NCBI RefSeq assembly: GCF_002096335.1
Contig: NZ_NCUW01000029.1
Coordinates: 186,001-250,000, forward strand
Direction of reading: 5' to 3'
DNA length: 64,000 bases
Source of the DNA: Streptococcus oralis subsp. dentisani
Lineage (GTDB): Bacteria; Bacillota; Bacilli; Lactobacillales; Streptococcaceae
Numbering within the stretch: position 1 is the first letter of the stretch; every line of letters starts with the position of its first letter. The notes under the pieces are model-generated. The model worked only from the letters and a program-made list of their open reading frames with translations, had not been told where the DNA came from and made no database searches. The position numbers and the translations under genes were made by a program. Below are positions 19,261 to 27,730 of the stretch, piece by piece.

Positions 19261-20115
19261 TCATCGTTCCAAGCGAATGCGGGTCACAATCCCGTCTGGA
19301 TCTAGAAGATTCAGCTCACTTGAATTTAGCCACTTGATCGGTGCTTCTAGCTCTTGTGCTTGCTTAACGATGTTCAAAAGTTCTTCCTTGCTTTCGACCT
19401 CAAGGACGTAGTAGGCCAAGCCAGGCAAGCCCGATTTACGCGGAGCTAGACCTTTTCCAGCCCATTCGTTGACAGCCAGGTGGTGATGGTACTGACCTGC
19501 CGCTATCCAACTCGCACTCGGAATGCTAAATTTATCTTCCAGCCCCAACACCTTTTGATAAAACTGACTTGCCGCGTGGCTATCCTTAACCGATAGATGG
19601 ATATGTCCCATTCTCGTCCCTTCGGCTAGGAAAAAGGGCTCTGCCTTTTCCCCCAACTCATAGATGTCCTGTGCCGCAAGAGCCTCGGTCACACCAATAA
19701 TACGACCGTCTTCTCGAATATCCCATGAAGAAACTGGCTTATCACGGTAGAGTTCAATGCCATTTTCTTCCAAATCCTCCAGATAAAGGGCTTCACTGTA
19801 TCCATGATCCGCACCTTCGACCAGAGGAATGCGCAAGTCACTTAGGTGTTTCAAGACATCTGCCAAGGCTTTTCGTGTCGGCAACAAAATCGCCAGATGG
19901 TAGAGCCCATAATGCTCCCTTACTTCGCCAGACTTTTCTGCCTGAATCAAGTGGACCAAGGCCTTTTTACCAAGTCCCAAAATCGCTTCTGTCTCTGTTT
20001 GAGATAAAATCTCCAAGCCAATAATCTGGTGATAAAAAGCCGTTTGACGCATCAAATCCTTGACATTTAAAACCACCTCTGCTAGGTAAATGTGGCTTTG
20101 GTAAGCATAAGTCAT
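19261..20115 (-). CDS. VOC-superfamily dioxygenase, CatE-like (two glyoxalase modules)
   Basis: This 284-residue protein is made of two vicinal-oxygen-chelate domains, about residues 6-125 and 165-282. Conserved segments are VVLNVKDLMRQTAFYHQIIG, HYGLYHLAILLPTR, RMGHIHLSVKD and AGQYHHHLAVNEWAGKG, the last typical of catechol-2,3-dioxygenase-like CatE proteins with metal-binding His. It probably detoxifies catechols or quinones, or acts on another ring compound; substrate unknown. It is a single gene with a consensus promoter and a possible operator at its start, and AGGAGG before the ATG. Confidence 0.82.
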   Translation of the reverse strand: MTYAYQSHIYLAEVVLNVKDLMRQTAFYHQIIGLEILSQTETEAILGLGKKALVHLIQAEKSGEVREHYGLYHLAILLPTRKALADVLKHLSDLRIPLVEGADHGYSEALYLEDLEENGIELYRDKPVSSWDIREDGRIIGVTEALAAQDIYELGEKAEPFFLAEGTRMGHIHLSVKDSHAASQFYQKVLGLEDKFSIPSASWIAAGQYHHHLAVNEWAGKGLAPRKSGLPGLAYYVLEVESKEELLNIVKQAQELEAPIKWLNSSELNLLDPDGIVTRIRLER

Positions 20116-20131
20116 AGGGTGCCTCCTTTTT

Positions 20132-20183
20132 GTTGTAATTTTATATATTACATCGATTGTACACTATTGAGATAAAATGTCAA
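20132..20183 (-). promoter_or_regulatory. Promoter and candidate operator of the VOC gene
   Basis: Minus-strand -35 TTGACA (20178-20183), a 16-bp spacer and -10 TACAAT (20156-20161). Directly downstream, TGTAAT-N7-ATTACA (20132-20150) is an inverted repeat of the size used by MarR-type repressors. Which regulator binds it is unknown. Confidence 0.6.
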
Positions 20184-20267
20184 CGAAGACAACTCAAAAG
20201 AGCTAGAAACTATCTCTTTATAACCCGAAGACTTTAAAGAATTTTATATTTTTGATTACAAAGAAAA

Positions 20268-20309
20268 AGATAGAAGAAAATGCTCTCAAAAGGACTTTTT
20301 CTTCTATCT
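20268..20309 (-). terminator. Terminator, probably the original rpmF-rpmG terminator
   Basis: 13-bp arms AGATAGAAGAAAA / TTTTCTTCTATCT with a 16-base loop; on the minus strand a T-rich tail follows. In the uninterrupted chromosome it would sit about 60 bases past the rpmG stop, so it is inferred to be that operon's terminator, now separated by the mobile element. Between it and the VOC promoter I see nothing else. Confidence 0.55.
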
Positions 20310-20367
20310 AACTAACTAACGCTTGAAATCAGCGTTTCTTATGTATTGATTCGTATTGAATGCTTAC

Positions 20368-20381
20368 TTAACTTCTGTAAA
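20368..20381. repeat. attL core
   Basis: TTAACTTCTGTAAA; read on the minus strand it codes FTEV followed by K and stop TAA, a duplicated end of rpmG. It matches attR (32080-32093) at 13 of 14 bases. Confidence 0.75.
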
Positions 20382-20450
20382 GGTTGTTAATGGTATTTTA
20401 GCACTCTTTAAACGCCGTCATATCAACGTTTTTAGATTGTTCTTTAGAAA

Positions 20451-20471
20451 ATGTAGTCATAAATGTAGTCA
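20451..20471 (+). repeat. Left pair of integrase arm-type repeats
   Basis: ATGTAGTCA occurs at 20451-20459 and 20463-20471, spaced 12 bases start to start. The same pair with the same spacing is at 31960-31980. Paired direct repeats inside both ends are typical binding sites of the arm-binding domain of tyrosine integrases. Confidence 0.7.
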
Positions 20472-20476
20472 TTTTA

Positions 20477-21742
20477 CTATGCTGTCAATTTTACAATTTC
20501 TTTGAGATAGATTTCAACTGCTTCTGCCTTCTTTTTCGGTGCCAATTCAGCATAAGTATCCATTGTCGTTTTAATCGACTTATGGCCCATTCTTATCTGG
20601 AGCTCTTTCCAGTTTGCACCAGCATTCAGCATTAAAGAAGCATGTGTATGGCGGAAAAGGTGAAAACCATAGTTTGGTAGTCTTAACTCGGTCAAACGCT
20701 TTTTAAGCGTTGCACGTTCATTTCTGTCACACATATAGTTCCCGTAAATTGTGGGGAAAATTAAGTCTACAGTTGGTAAATCGTGACTCACAAAATAATC
20801 ACTCATCTCAGCATGAAAAGCTTTCAAGTCATCTAAGACTTGTCTCGGGACTGCAACTCTTCTGTTACCAGCATCCGTTTTGGCACTGTTCTTACAAACA
20901 ATTTCGCCCTTAATCCCAAGTTTCTTATTTCCAGCTTTCCACATTAGCGTTTTATTGACGATAATTTCATTAGCATCAAAATCTAAATCATTGATCGTCA
21001 AAGCTAGAAGCTCGTTGATTCGAAGTGCAGAAGCTAATAGTGTATCGCATATAACCTTAAATCTTCGATTTGCTCGAGTATCAGGAAGAGTATCAAGATA
21101 GTTCAGCCAAATAGCCAAGTCATCTCCATGCAATACCATGATTCTCTCCTTTACCACCTTCGGTTTTGGAGGGATTTTTACTGTCCTAGCTGGATTCTGA
21201 GAAAGTTCGAAATTTGTAATCCCATAATCAAAAATATCACTAAGCTTATAGATAACTGCACCGAAATCTTTGGCGTGTCCCTTTTTGGATTTTTTAACAC
21301 CCGATTCAACAGACTTTTTAGATTGTAGAGCTAGCTCGTTAACCCAAATCTGAATATCAGCAGATTTTATCTCTTCAGGCTTATATTCTCCAAACTTAGG
21401 GATAAGATAGGTATCAAGATAGCTTCGAACTCGGTTGATCGTATTCTGAGAAGTCACCCAAGTTACAAAACTTACAAACCACGCTTCTGCTAATTCCTCG
21501 AAGTTATTAATCGACAAGGTCTCTTTTAGAGTTGATCCCTTCGCTTCAAAATCAATCCGAGCTTGAATGATTTTCCTATCCAGACTTTTTAGAGTTTTAG
21601 CAGTTATAGATGATGTAACTTTTTTTCCAGTCTTAACATCTACACCAATATACACACCACGTTGCGTATAGCTAATAGTTCCATTATTCTTGATAGTTTT
21701 AATGACTTTTCGATTGTTGTGAATGATAGTTTCTTTCTGCAT
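20477..21742 (-). CDS. int: Tyrosine recombinase, element integrase
   Basis: This 421-residue integrase catalyses site-specific integration and excision. The N-terminal part has an arm-binding AP2-like region (about 1-70) and a SAM-like core-binding domain (about 80-180). The catalytic domain shows the first Arg in ALRINELLAL, the H-x-x-R box HLFRHTHASLML and the nucleophile tyrosine in TTMDTYAEL (about Y397). Full length, no defect seen. It is adjacent to attL, as usual, and reads toward the attachment site. A hairpin separates it from the xis-rep operon. Confidence 0.95.
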   Translation of the reverse strand: MQKETIIHNNRKVIKTIKNNGTISYTQRGVYIGVDVKTGKKVTSSITAKTLKSLDRKIIQARIDFEAKGSTLKETLSINNFEELAEAWFVSFVTWVTSQNTINRVRSYLDTYLIPKFGEYKPEEIKSADIQIWVNELALQSKKSVESGVKKSKKGHAKDFGAVIYKLSDIFDYGITNFELSQNPARTVKIPPKPKVVKERIMVLHGDDLAIWLNYLDTLPDTRANRRFKVICDTLLASALRINELLALTINDLDFDANEIIVNKTLMWKAGNKKLGIKGEIVCKNSAKTDAGNRRVAVPRQVLDDLKAFHAEMSDYFVSHDLPTVDLIFPTIYGNYMCDRNERATLKKRLTELRLPNYGFHLFRHTHASLMLNAGANWKELQIRMGHKSIKTTMDTYAELAPKKKAEAVEIYLKEIVKLTA

Positions 21743-21772
21743 AGTAGCCTTTCACGTTCGGATATATAAAAG

Positions 21773-21820
21773 GCTAAAATAACAACCTCACATTATTCTA
21801 TGTGATATTACTATTTTAGC
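21773..21820 (-). terminator. Nested inverted repeat between xis and int
   Basis: GCTAAAATA pairs with TATTTTAGC, and inside it CACAT pairs with ATGTG. On the minus strand CTTTTATAT follows. It may end the rep-xis transcript, or be a recombination-factor binding site. Confidence 0.45.
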
Positions 21821-21833
21821 ACATTTTTTAGAA

Positions 21834-22094
21834 TCAAGGAGTTAAATAGGTCAGTACATCATCCATTCTATAAAACACTGTTCTAGTCCCCTCAATCGGT
21901 GGTTCAAGACGTTTAAGCCCTGTATCCTCCCAAGACTTCAAGGTGTTTGGTGAAATTTTCAGTATCGATAGCAGCTCTTTCCGAGTAAGTATACTTACAT
22001 TTTTTTGAGTATTTTCTTGTTTCTGCATCAAAGCAAGCAAACAATTTAAAATTTGTTCAATTTGATTCAGTTTAATGAGTTCATTATTCATCAT
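21834..22094 (-). CDS. Small helix-turn-helix protein, excisionase-like
   Basis: This 86-residue protein has an N-terminal coiled stretch and a C-terminal MerR/Xis-type winged helix: LTRKELLSILKISPNTLKSWEDTGLK, then the wing residues VFYRMDDVLTYL. Proteins of this size next to int usually direct excision. Its start overlaps the Rep gene stop by four bases (ATGA), so the two are coupled. Confidence 0.7.
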   Translation of the reverse strand: MMNNELIKLNQIEQILNCLLALMQKQENTQKNVSILTRKELLSILKISPNTLKSWEDTGLKRLEPPIEGTRTVFYRMDDVLTYLTP

Positions 22095-22672
22095 TTTTCA
22101 CTCTCCTTTCTTTTGCCTGAGTATCGACGCGAATCCAGATACTTTGCAAAAAAGTACGTCTTATTAATGATAAGATTCAACAGTGACGGATTCTCAACTC
22201 GTGCATATCTAACAAGATTGTTGAACTCAGTAAAATTGTGTTCGTCGATAATATCAATTACCGTTGAAAGAAATTGTTCATTATTGCTACTTATCAGAAA
22301 TTTATTCAAGTCAAAACCACAACCAGACTCAATTTCATCAATATTGTAGAGTGTTTTATCAGGATTCTCAGCGTGTATAAAATAATCGTACATACCTTTT
22401 GGAGACATGACTATCTCTACATGCGAAGGTGTATTAAGCTTTTCAGTTAGTAACTCTGATACCTGAGTATAGCTTTTTAGTGATTCGAAAAATAGAACTC
22501 CATGTTTGTGTGATTTCTTAAATTCTCCAGTTTCTTTGTTAACGTCTTTATCATGCCAAGGGCTCAAGACAAATGGGATATGCATCTCCTCAAGAATATC
22601 TAAATAATTTTCTGGTGCACTTTCTTGATAAATCAGGAATGCCCATTTATTGGAACGTTTATCTTTAGCCAT
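22091..22672 (-). CDS. Rep-type (Rep_2/RepB-like) initiator or relaxase
   Basis: This 193-residue protein resembles rolling-circle initiators of the pMV158 RepB type. It has WAFLIYQESAPENYLDIL, a metal-binding SPWHDKD segment followed by KSHKHGVLFF (HUH-like), and a candidate catalytic tyrosine in MYDYFIHAENPDKTLYN. On streptococcal mobilisable elements such proteins, together with a TcpA-like ATPase, act in element replication and/or as the mobilisation relaxase. Which role applies here cannot be decided from sequence. A region rich in inverted repeats lies directly upstream. Confidence 0.78.
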   Translation of the reverse strand: MAKDKRSNKWAFLIYQESAPENYLDILEEMHIPFVLSPWHDKDVNKETGEFKKSHKHGVLFFESLKSYTQVSELLTEKLNTPSHVEIVMSPKGMYDYFIHAENPDKTLYNIDEIESGCGFDLNKFLISSNNEQFLSTVIDIIDEHNFTEFNNLVRYARVENPSLLNLIINKTYFFAKYLDSRRYSGKRKESEK

Positions 22673-22741
22673 AAATACCTCTCCTCAATTCATAAATTCA
22701 TATTTTAAGATTCTCGCAATTTGTGTGATTATGTATTATTG

Positions 22742-22838
22742 GACATATTGGGAGTCGTAGTATTCCCAATATGTCATCTAAACATTTTTTTGAGAAAGGC
22801 AGCAACTCTGGCCCTCACTACGTGAGCCGAGTACTGCC
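22742..22838. other. Candidate origin (dso or oriT) upstream of the Rep gene
   Basis: Two structured repeats lie in the 172-base gap. The first is a perfect 12-bp pair, GACATATTGGGA (22742-22753) with TCCCAATATGTC (22764-22775). The second is a long imperfect hairpin, 22798-22838, pairing GGCAG, ACTC, GGC and CTCAC with CGTGAG, CGAGT and CTGCC. GC content is locally high compared with the element. The position fits an origin nicked by the Rep protein. Confidence 0.5.
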
Positions 22839-22844
22839 AACTTA

Positions 22845-23459
22845 TTATCTCTTAGTTCCTGTAAACCAAATTTTATTACCTTTTCGATATGGTGAAGAAA
22901 AATAATAGTTTGGATTTCTACTTGAAATTTCTTCCTTGATATCATCTTCCATTTCTTTTAGAAGTTTTTGAGCCTGTTGAGTACGAGGAACACGGAGTAA
23001 GACAGTGACGGTTTCTTTTCTTACATCTACTGTACACCTTAAGACAGAGTTATTGAAAGTTTTTAAAATAGGATTGATTCGAGTAATGGTCTGACTCTCA
23101 ATTGTACTCATTGGTTCTGAATGCACATCTTGCTTCAGAAATTGTCTCATTTGAAAAGTTTGGTAGATAGACTTGAAATAATTCCACAATGAGTCTTTTG
23201 ATAATCTTTGGGCAAACTCAATGAAAACCAAAAGGACAGGAACGAAAATAAGGCAAAATGACAATAGTTGAATGTAATATTCAAGAGAAGTCAGGTTATC
23301 TAGTATCATTGAAAAAAACTCGTGCATTCCGGGGAGCTTAATATTTTCTAACATTTGAATAAGTAAATTGATTCCAATATTTAAGAGGAAGCTAAGCAAT
23401 GCAAAAACTATAAGACTAGCATTGAGGTTATAAGTTCTTTGAAAAAAAGTTTTTTTCAT
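22845..23459 (-). CDS. Element-encoded membrane protein, unknown function
   Basis: This 204-residue protein has two or three hydrophobic segments in its first 90 residues (about 14-36, 60-85) and a soluble C-terminal domain containing TVTVLLRVPRTQQAQKLLKEME and SRNPNYYFSSPYRKGNKIWF. It starts three bases after the ATPase gene, so it is part of the mobilisation/replication operon. Such membrane proteins next to FtsK-type coupling proteins often help dock DNA at a conjugation pore (inference). Confidence 0.65.
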   Translation of the reverse strand: MKKTFFQRTYNLNASLIVFALLSFLLNIGINLLIQMLENIKLPGMHEFFSMILDNLTSLEYYIQLLSFCLIFVPVLLVFIEFAQRLSKDSLWNYFKSIYQTFQMRQFLKQDVHSEPMSTIESQTITRINPILKTFNNSVLRCTVDVRKETVTVLLRVPRTQQAQKLLKEMEDDIKEEISSRNPNYYFSSPYRKGNKIWFTGTKR

Positions 23460-23462
23460 AAG

Positions 23463-24539
23463 TTACAGGATACCTTTCTTTGTATAATACGTGGGACATA
23501 GTAGAGGCAAAACTTGATAAGGATGTTCATTATCTATAATTTGAATTAAGCCCGTCCCTTTTCCAATTGGGATGACGATTCCCTCAGAGTCTAAGTCAGG
23601 GAATAGAAACTGTGTTGTCTTCTTGTTGATATTGCCTATTTGTATCAAGACATTCAATTGTTCCCTAACAGATATAGGTATAGTATTATGGTCGAAGCGC
23701 TGACTAACAAGCAACAAGTGGATAGATGTGGCTCGGCCCAAAAGAGAAACTTGTGTTAAGAGAGAGAAAAATGAATCTTTAATAGTTTTATTGACTCCCT
23801 CGGACAACGCCAACACTTCATCAATGACAATCGTCAAATGTTCAAATTTATGATCTGGCTTATCATAGAGAATCTCTTGTCTCTGTTGTATAAGATTCAA
23901 GCAAGTACTTAAATTCTCGTTGATTTCTGAAACAAAGTCTGACTTGGATCGATTTTTTTGAGGATGTAGAACCGGAATGCCATGTTCGCGAGCCCATCGA
24001 CTGGGTGTATCAAATTTTGGATCTACAATTATTAGCTCTGAAATATTTTTTAGCAGGCTAAGAAAATAGGTCAGAGCGTAAGACTTACCTGAACCGCTAT
24101 TCCCTGCGATAGCTATCGAAGTTACTTTGTTATAGTCAAGAGTAAGATTTTTCATTATAGGAATCTGATACCCTTTTTGATTATCTGAGAATTCTTCCAA
24201 ATCAGAAATAACTAATCGTTCAGAGATACCTACTCTCCAAGGAAAGAAGAGTCCACGTTGAACATGGATATCATCTGTTTCTAGTGCCATAAAATAAGCT
24301 GTATTTTGTTTGAGAAGAGTAAAACGAGGGTACAGAGAGGCATTTGCAATCAAAAAAATTTTTTGATAGAGATCATCATCAATGATATAGCTAGCTGGCA
24401 AACGAGGAAGAAAGAGAAAACCTTCTTCCATAATCTTGCAGTCAAAACTATTATTAAAGCTACTTTCTTCTTGCATAATACTTCCTAGTCCCATGTTTAA
24501 GCTTTGGAGCAAATACTGCTCTAGTTCTTTTTTAGTCAT
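23463..24539 (-). CDS. FtsK/TcpA-like DNA translocase (coupling protein)
   Basis: This 358-residue P-loop ATPase has Walker A GNSGSGKS (residues 146-153) and Walker B LTIVIDE (235-241). The segment LLGRATSIHLLLVSQRFDHN is typical of FtsK/SpoIIIE/HerA-type translocases. The length and the lack of an N-terminal membrane domain fit the short TcpA-like coupling proteins of streptococcal mobilisable elements. It would present the processed DNA to a helper element's secretion channel. The start overlaps the upstream stop by one base (TAATG). Confidence 0.85.
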   Translation of the reverse strand: MTKKELEQYLLQSLNMGLGSIMQEESSFNNSFDCKIMEEGFLFLPRLPASYIIDDDLYQKIFLIANASLYPRFTLLKQNTAYFMALETDDIHVQRGLFFPWRVGISERLVISDLEEFSDNQKGYQIPIMKNLTLDYNKVTSIAIAGNSGSGKSYALTYFLSLLKNISELIIVDPKFDTPSRWAREHGIPVLHPQKNRSKSDFVSEINENLSTCLNLIQQRQEILYDKPDHKFEHLTIVIDEVLALSEGVNKTIKDSFFSLLTQVSLLGRATSIHLLLVSQRFDHNTIPISVREQLNVLIQIGNINKKTTQFLFPDLDSEGIVIPIGKGTGLIQIIDNEHPYQVLPLLCPTYYTKKGIL

Positions 24540-24853
24540 TATTTAATCCCCTTAACATTTTCTGCTTTAAAGTAGACATTGAAGCCGACCTCGCAAGCTT
24601 GTAAATTATCGAACTGTACCAAGGTCATATAGGAGGGAAGTTCTATTTCGTTCTCAAATTTGACACGAAAAGGTGGAAGCCCCTTCTGAGAAAACCAGGC
24701 TTTATAAGCAATGATTTCACCCGTTGGTTGACCGTCTTCAAATTTAATTTGTGTCTCTAATTCTGTACTCAAGCAATAAATACCTTGTTTGCTATCTATA
24801 TACTCACTTGCTGTATTAGTTGAATAACCACTTTTACGATTTCTTGTTTTCAT
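24539..24853 (-). CDS. Conserved small element protein, unknown function
   Basis: This 104-residue hydrophilic protein (MKTRNRKSGYSTNTASEYID) has probable beta-strands (QPTGEIIAYKAWFSQKG, PPFRVKFENEIELP). The ATG at 24853 follows GAGGTG; a GTG three codons earlier overlaps that ribosome binding site. It sits directly upstream of the ATPase gene, where accessory DNA-processing proteins of mobilisable elements are usual. No family recognised. Confidence 0.6.
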   Translation of the reverse strand: MKTRNRKSGYSTNTASEYIDSKQGIYCLSTELETQIKFEDGQPTGEIIAYKAWFSQKGLPPFRVKFENEIELPSYMTLVQFDNLQACEVGFNVYFKAENVKGIK

Positions 24854-24952
24854 AAGTTTCACCTCGTATTTAATTATTTGCCTTGGCCAAGAACATTTTT
24901 AGTTTAACGTAAATTCAGGAAGTAGACTGTCAGTTTTCTTGACAGTTTACTT

Positions 24953-25483
24953 TTAAATTTGTGATATTAAACAAGCTAATTCAGATAGCCAATCAGTCAA
25001 TTTCTCAGCTATTTGATGAGAAGTTTCTTCCGCGGGGAAATCTGAAATAAAGTTTGACAAAGAACATAGAAAAATTTCTTTGTTTTTTTCAATGAATTGA
25101 GATACTTCTTTTTGTGAGATATTAGAAATTTTTTTTACTAATAGCTGATTTAGAAGCGTGTCTTCAAATACAGGATCAGTTAAAATCGTAGTTATTATAT
25201 TTTTAATCAGCAATAATTCAAATTTCTTATTCGGAAAGAATAAATCTCTGGGATGTTTATAATCTAAACTAGTTTGAAAAGCTAGCGAAGCGTTGAAACT
25301 AATATTTCTTTTTCCTTTCAGAATTTGCCCAACCGTTGTTTCAGATAATAGATCAACTTCTTTTTCGTATGATTCATATCCAATTTGGTTTTGTAATATT
25401 TGTTTCTCCTTGAACCTTATCTTGAATTCTTCACCTAACAATTTGCAATACAATTTTGTTATCACTTTTCTATATGATGTCAT
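24953..25483 (-). CDS. Putative element regulator
   Basis: This 176-residue protein has a possible helix-turn-helix around LLSETTVGQILKGKRNIS (about residues 46-63), followed by SLDYKHPRDLFFPN and a helical C-terminal part. The position before the mobilisation operon, and the repeat-rich region just upstream of it, suggest a transcriptional regulator of the element. A hairpin (ACTGTCA / TGACAGT, 24926-24946) lies beyond its stop. Confidence 0.5.
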   Translation of the reverse strand: MTSYRKVITKLYCKLLGEEFKIRFKEKQILQNQIGYESYEKEVDLLSETTVGQILKGKRNISFNASLAFQTSLDYKHPRDLFFPNKKFELLLIKNIITTILTDPVFEDTLLNQLLVKKISNISQKEVSQFIEKNKEIFLCSLSNFISDFPAEETSHQIAEKLTDWLSELACLISQI

Positions 25484-25504
25484 TTTACTTCCTTTGCGTC
25501 CGAA

Positions 25505-25627
25505 GACGGAAAGAAACTAAATAAATCCCAACCGCTAGATGTTAAAAAAGCACACTAAATCAACGGCGAAACCCTATAAGGTATAGACAACTAACAGATA
25601 TGTCGATACTTTTAGTTTCTATCCGTC
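25505..25627. other. Large imperfect inverted repeat at the regulator/cargo boundary
   Basis: GACGGAAAGAAACTAAA (25505-25521) is the reverse complement of 25611-25627 with one mismatch (16 of 17). The roughly 90-base loop contains CTATAAGGTATAG and other short palindromes. The region lies in a 290-base gap between the regulator and the cargo gene and codes for nothing that I can see. It could be an origin, an operator cluster or a structured RNA. Confidence 0.45.
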
Positions 25628-25706
25628 CATTCGATGCGCATCATATAGGACTTATTATTTATGTTTGAAAGCAGTAAATTACACTTGACTTTATCTTATG
25701 CATCTT

Positions 25707-25743
25707 TTATTACTTTCATATATAATTAAAACAAAAGTAATAA
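25707..25743 (+). promoter_or_regulatory. -10 box enclosed in an inverted repeat before the 642-aa gene
   Basis: TTATTACTTT (25707-25716) and AAAGTAATAA (25734-25743) flank TATAAT (25721-25726). A repressor bound to this repeat would cover the promoter. No clear -35 is visible at the right distance. Confidence 0.45.
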
Positions 25744-25773
25744 TTTTTATGAACCTGGGATTGAGGGATTTTT

Positions 25774-27702
25774 ATGACTGGCAAAATTTATTCAGAATCG
25801 TTTTTTATCGACTATGTATATAATGATAGACAATTATCCATTGCATATAACCTATTGAGACATGTCTTCTTAATGAATACTTTAGATCGTGGGACATATA
25901 AACTCTTGGGGCATGAATTTAATCAATGGGATGAAGATACTTTCAATTTATTAATTAACAAACTACAAAAGCTATATCACGAAAAATTTACAGTAGATAG
26001 TATTACCAATTTATGGAATAGTGGTGACTCAACAATACATTATGATAAGGAAACTATTCGCAAAAAATTAAGAATTTTTGAAAAAAGAGAAGATATTTTG
26101 AATCAATATCTTTTCTCCCTAAATGATAAATTAGAGATTTTAAAGTATGTTTATTGTTCTTTATTCGGTAAAGATACTGAAATTATAGGGAAAGTTTTGT
26201 GTACAATCCACGAAGAAATTCCTCAAAAATATTCTAGTAATTCTAAAGGGAAAACTTCTAATGAGTTTGAAAGAAAACTAAATCTTTATTATCTAAAAGA
26301 TATTGAAAAATTGGGTTTGACATTAGATATTTCAAACATTTCCTCTAAAAATGAAGAATTTATCATTTTTAAATCAATAGAGGATAAAATAAAAGCTCTT
26401 CTAAATATTGAAGAGCAAATTGAAAGGAAATATCATATAAAATTTAAAAAAACAAGTTCGAAATACTGCACTGCATCTATTGGTGGTCTAAAATACCCTC
26501 TAACAAATATACCGATAGACTTCCTGCAATATAACGACAACATCATCATTAATGAACAGGACTGTTTTTTAACAATCGAGGATAGATTTTTTTATTTTGA
26601 CATTCCTTACTTTACAACTGAAATTAAATCTGAAAATACGAAAACAAAATTCAAAGAGGGAAACCTTCAAAAAGTATATAATGCACCTTTTGTCAGTGAG
26701 TTTATAAAATTCTTGAGGGAAGATTTAGAAAATAGTAATCGTACATTTAAAAAAGTACACTATTATGATTTTCCAACACGTAATGAAATATACAATTCTT
26801 TACTAACTTTAAAAGATAATAAGGAATTATTGATAGATCAAGTGGGATTCATTAATAATCAAATAATAATTATTATTTTATCGAGATTGATTGATAGTTT
26901 TTTTGCAAAAATAAACTTGATGAACAACTTGTATTCAATATTAGTAATCTTCTGTGGAATTCATTACAAAGCTACTTTCAACAAATACTACAATCTTTCA
27001 GATAAATTAATTAGCAGCATATTAAACACAATTCTATACTTATCTTCAAAATTCTTTTGTTATACTTTACAGAATATACTATTTGAAAATGATGAAACTT
27101 ACTGTTCTAAATTTAATTTATATTTTGAGAACCAATATATCGATAATCAAATTGATTTATTTGAATTATACCTTAAATACTGTTATCAGTACATTAACGT
27201 TCTGTATAGAGATACGCTCTTACCTCTTGTAAAGGATATAAACTATTATTGTAACATTAAGAGTTTACTCTTAAATTTTAATGAAACAATGGAAGTAGAA
27301 GGACTAAACAGAGAAATTAATTCTGAATATTCTTGTTTAATGAGAGAAATAACTTCAATTGAAAAGTCATACCAGAAAATAATAAATCGCCTAGAAGAAG
27401 AATATGAATTGTACGATAGTGAAAATCATCAAATGTTAGAAAAATATTATAAGAATATCTCAGATAAATTAGTTAAAGATGTAGAAAAGAGATTTAATTC
27501 TTTTATGCTTGGTGATCTAAACTTAGATTGGGATGTTTATTTTCAAAAGGGAAATTTCTATGAAAAATTTGAATTAGAATACCAAAACTTTATCTCTCAG
27601 TTAAGAACGGTTATACCTATTTTTATGGTTGAAAAGAATTTTTCTGATAATGATAAAAAGCTAATGAAAAGTTATTTGGATACGATTGGCATTGTAATAT
27701 AA
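25774..27702 (+). CDS. Large cargo protein of unknown function (642 aa)
   Basis: This soluble, very Asn/Lys/Ile/Tyr-rich protein has no recognised motif. The N-terminal 130 residues and the last 140 (around IEKSYQKIINRLEEEYELYD) look helical; the middle contains beta-rich stretches. There is no Walker, nuclease, HNH or methyltransferase pattern by eye. GAGGG lies 8 bases upstream of the ATG. Strong AT bias and the location in the accessory part of the element suggest recent transfer. Its size and position fit a defence or anti-defence cargo, but nothing in the sequence proves this. Confidence 0.6.
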   Translation: MTGKIYSESFFIDYVYNDRQLSIAYNLLRHVFLMNTLDRGTYKLLGHEFNQWDEDTFNLLINKLQKLYHEKFTVDSITNLWNSGDSTIHYDKETIRKKLRIFEKREDILNQYLFSLNDKLEILKYVYCSLFGKDTEIIGKVLCTIHEEIPQKYSSNSKGKTSNEFERKLNLYYLKDIEKLGLTLDISNISSKNEEFIIFKSIEDKIKALLNIEEQIERKYHIKFKKTSSKYCTASIGGLKYPLTNIPIDFLQYNDNIIINEQDCFLTIEDRFFYFDIPYFTTEIKSENTKTKFKEGNLQKVYNAPFVSEFIKFLREDLENSNRTFKKVHYYDFPTRNEIYNSLLTLKDNKELLIDQVGFINNQIIIIILSRLIDSFFAKINLMNNLYSILVIFCGIHYKATFNKYYNLSDKLISSILNTILYLSSKFFCYTLQNILFENDETYCSKFNLYFENQYIDNQIDLFELYLKYCYQYINVLYRDTLLPLVKDINYYCNIKSLLLNFNETMEVEGLNREINSEYSCLMREITSIEKSYQKIINRLEEEYELYDSENHQMLEKYYKNISDKLVKDVEKRFNSFMLGDLNLDWDVYFQKGNFYEKFELEYQNFISQLRTVIPIFMVEKNFSDNDKKLMKSYLDTIGIVI

Positions 27703-27730
27703 AAATCAGGAGATTAAACTTAATTTATAG

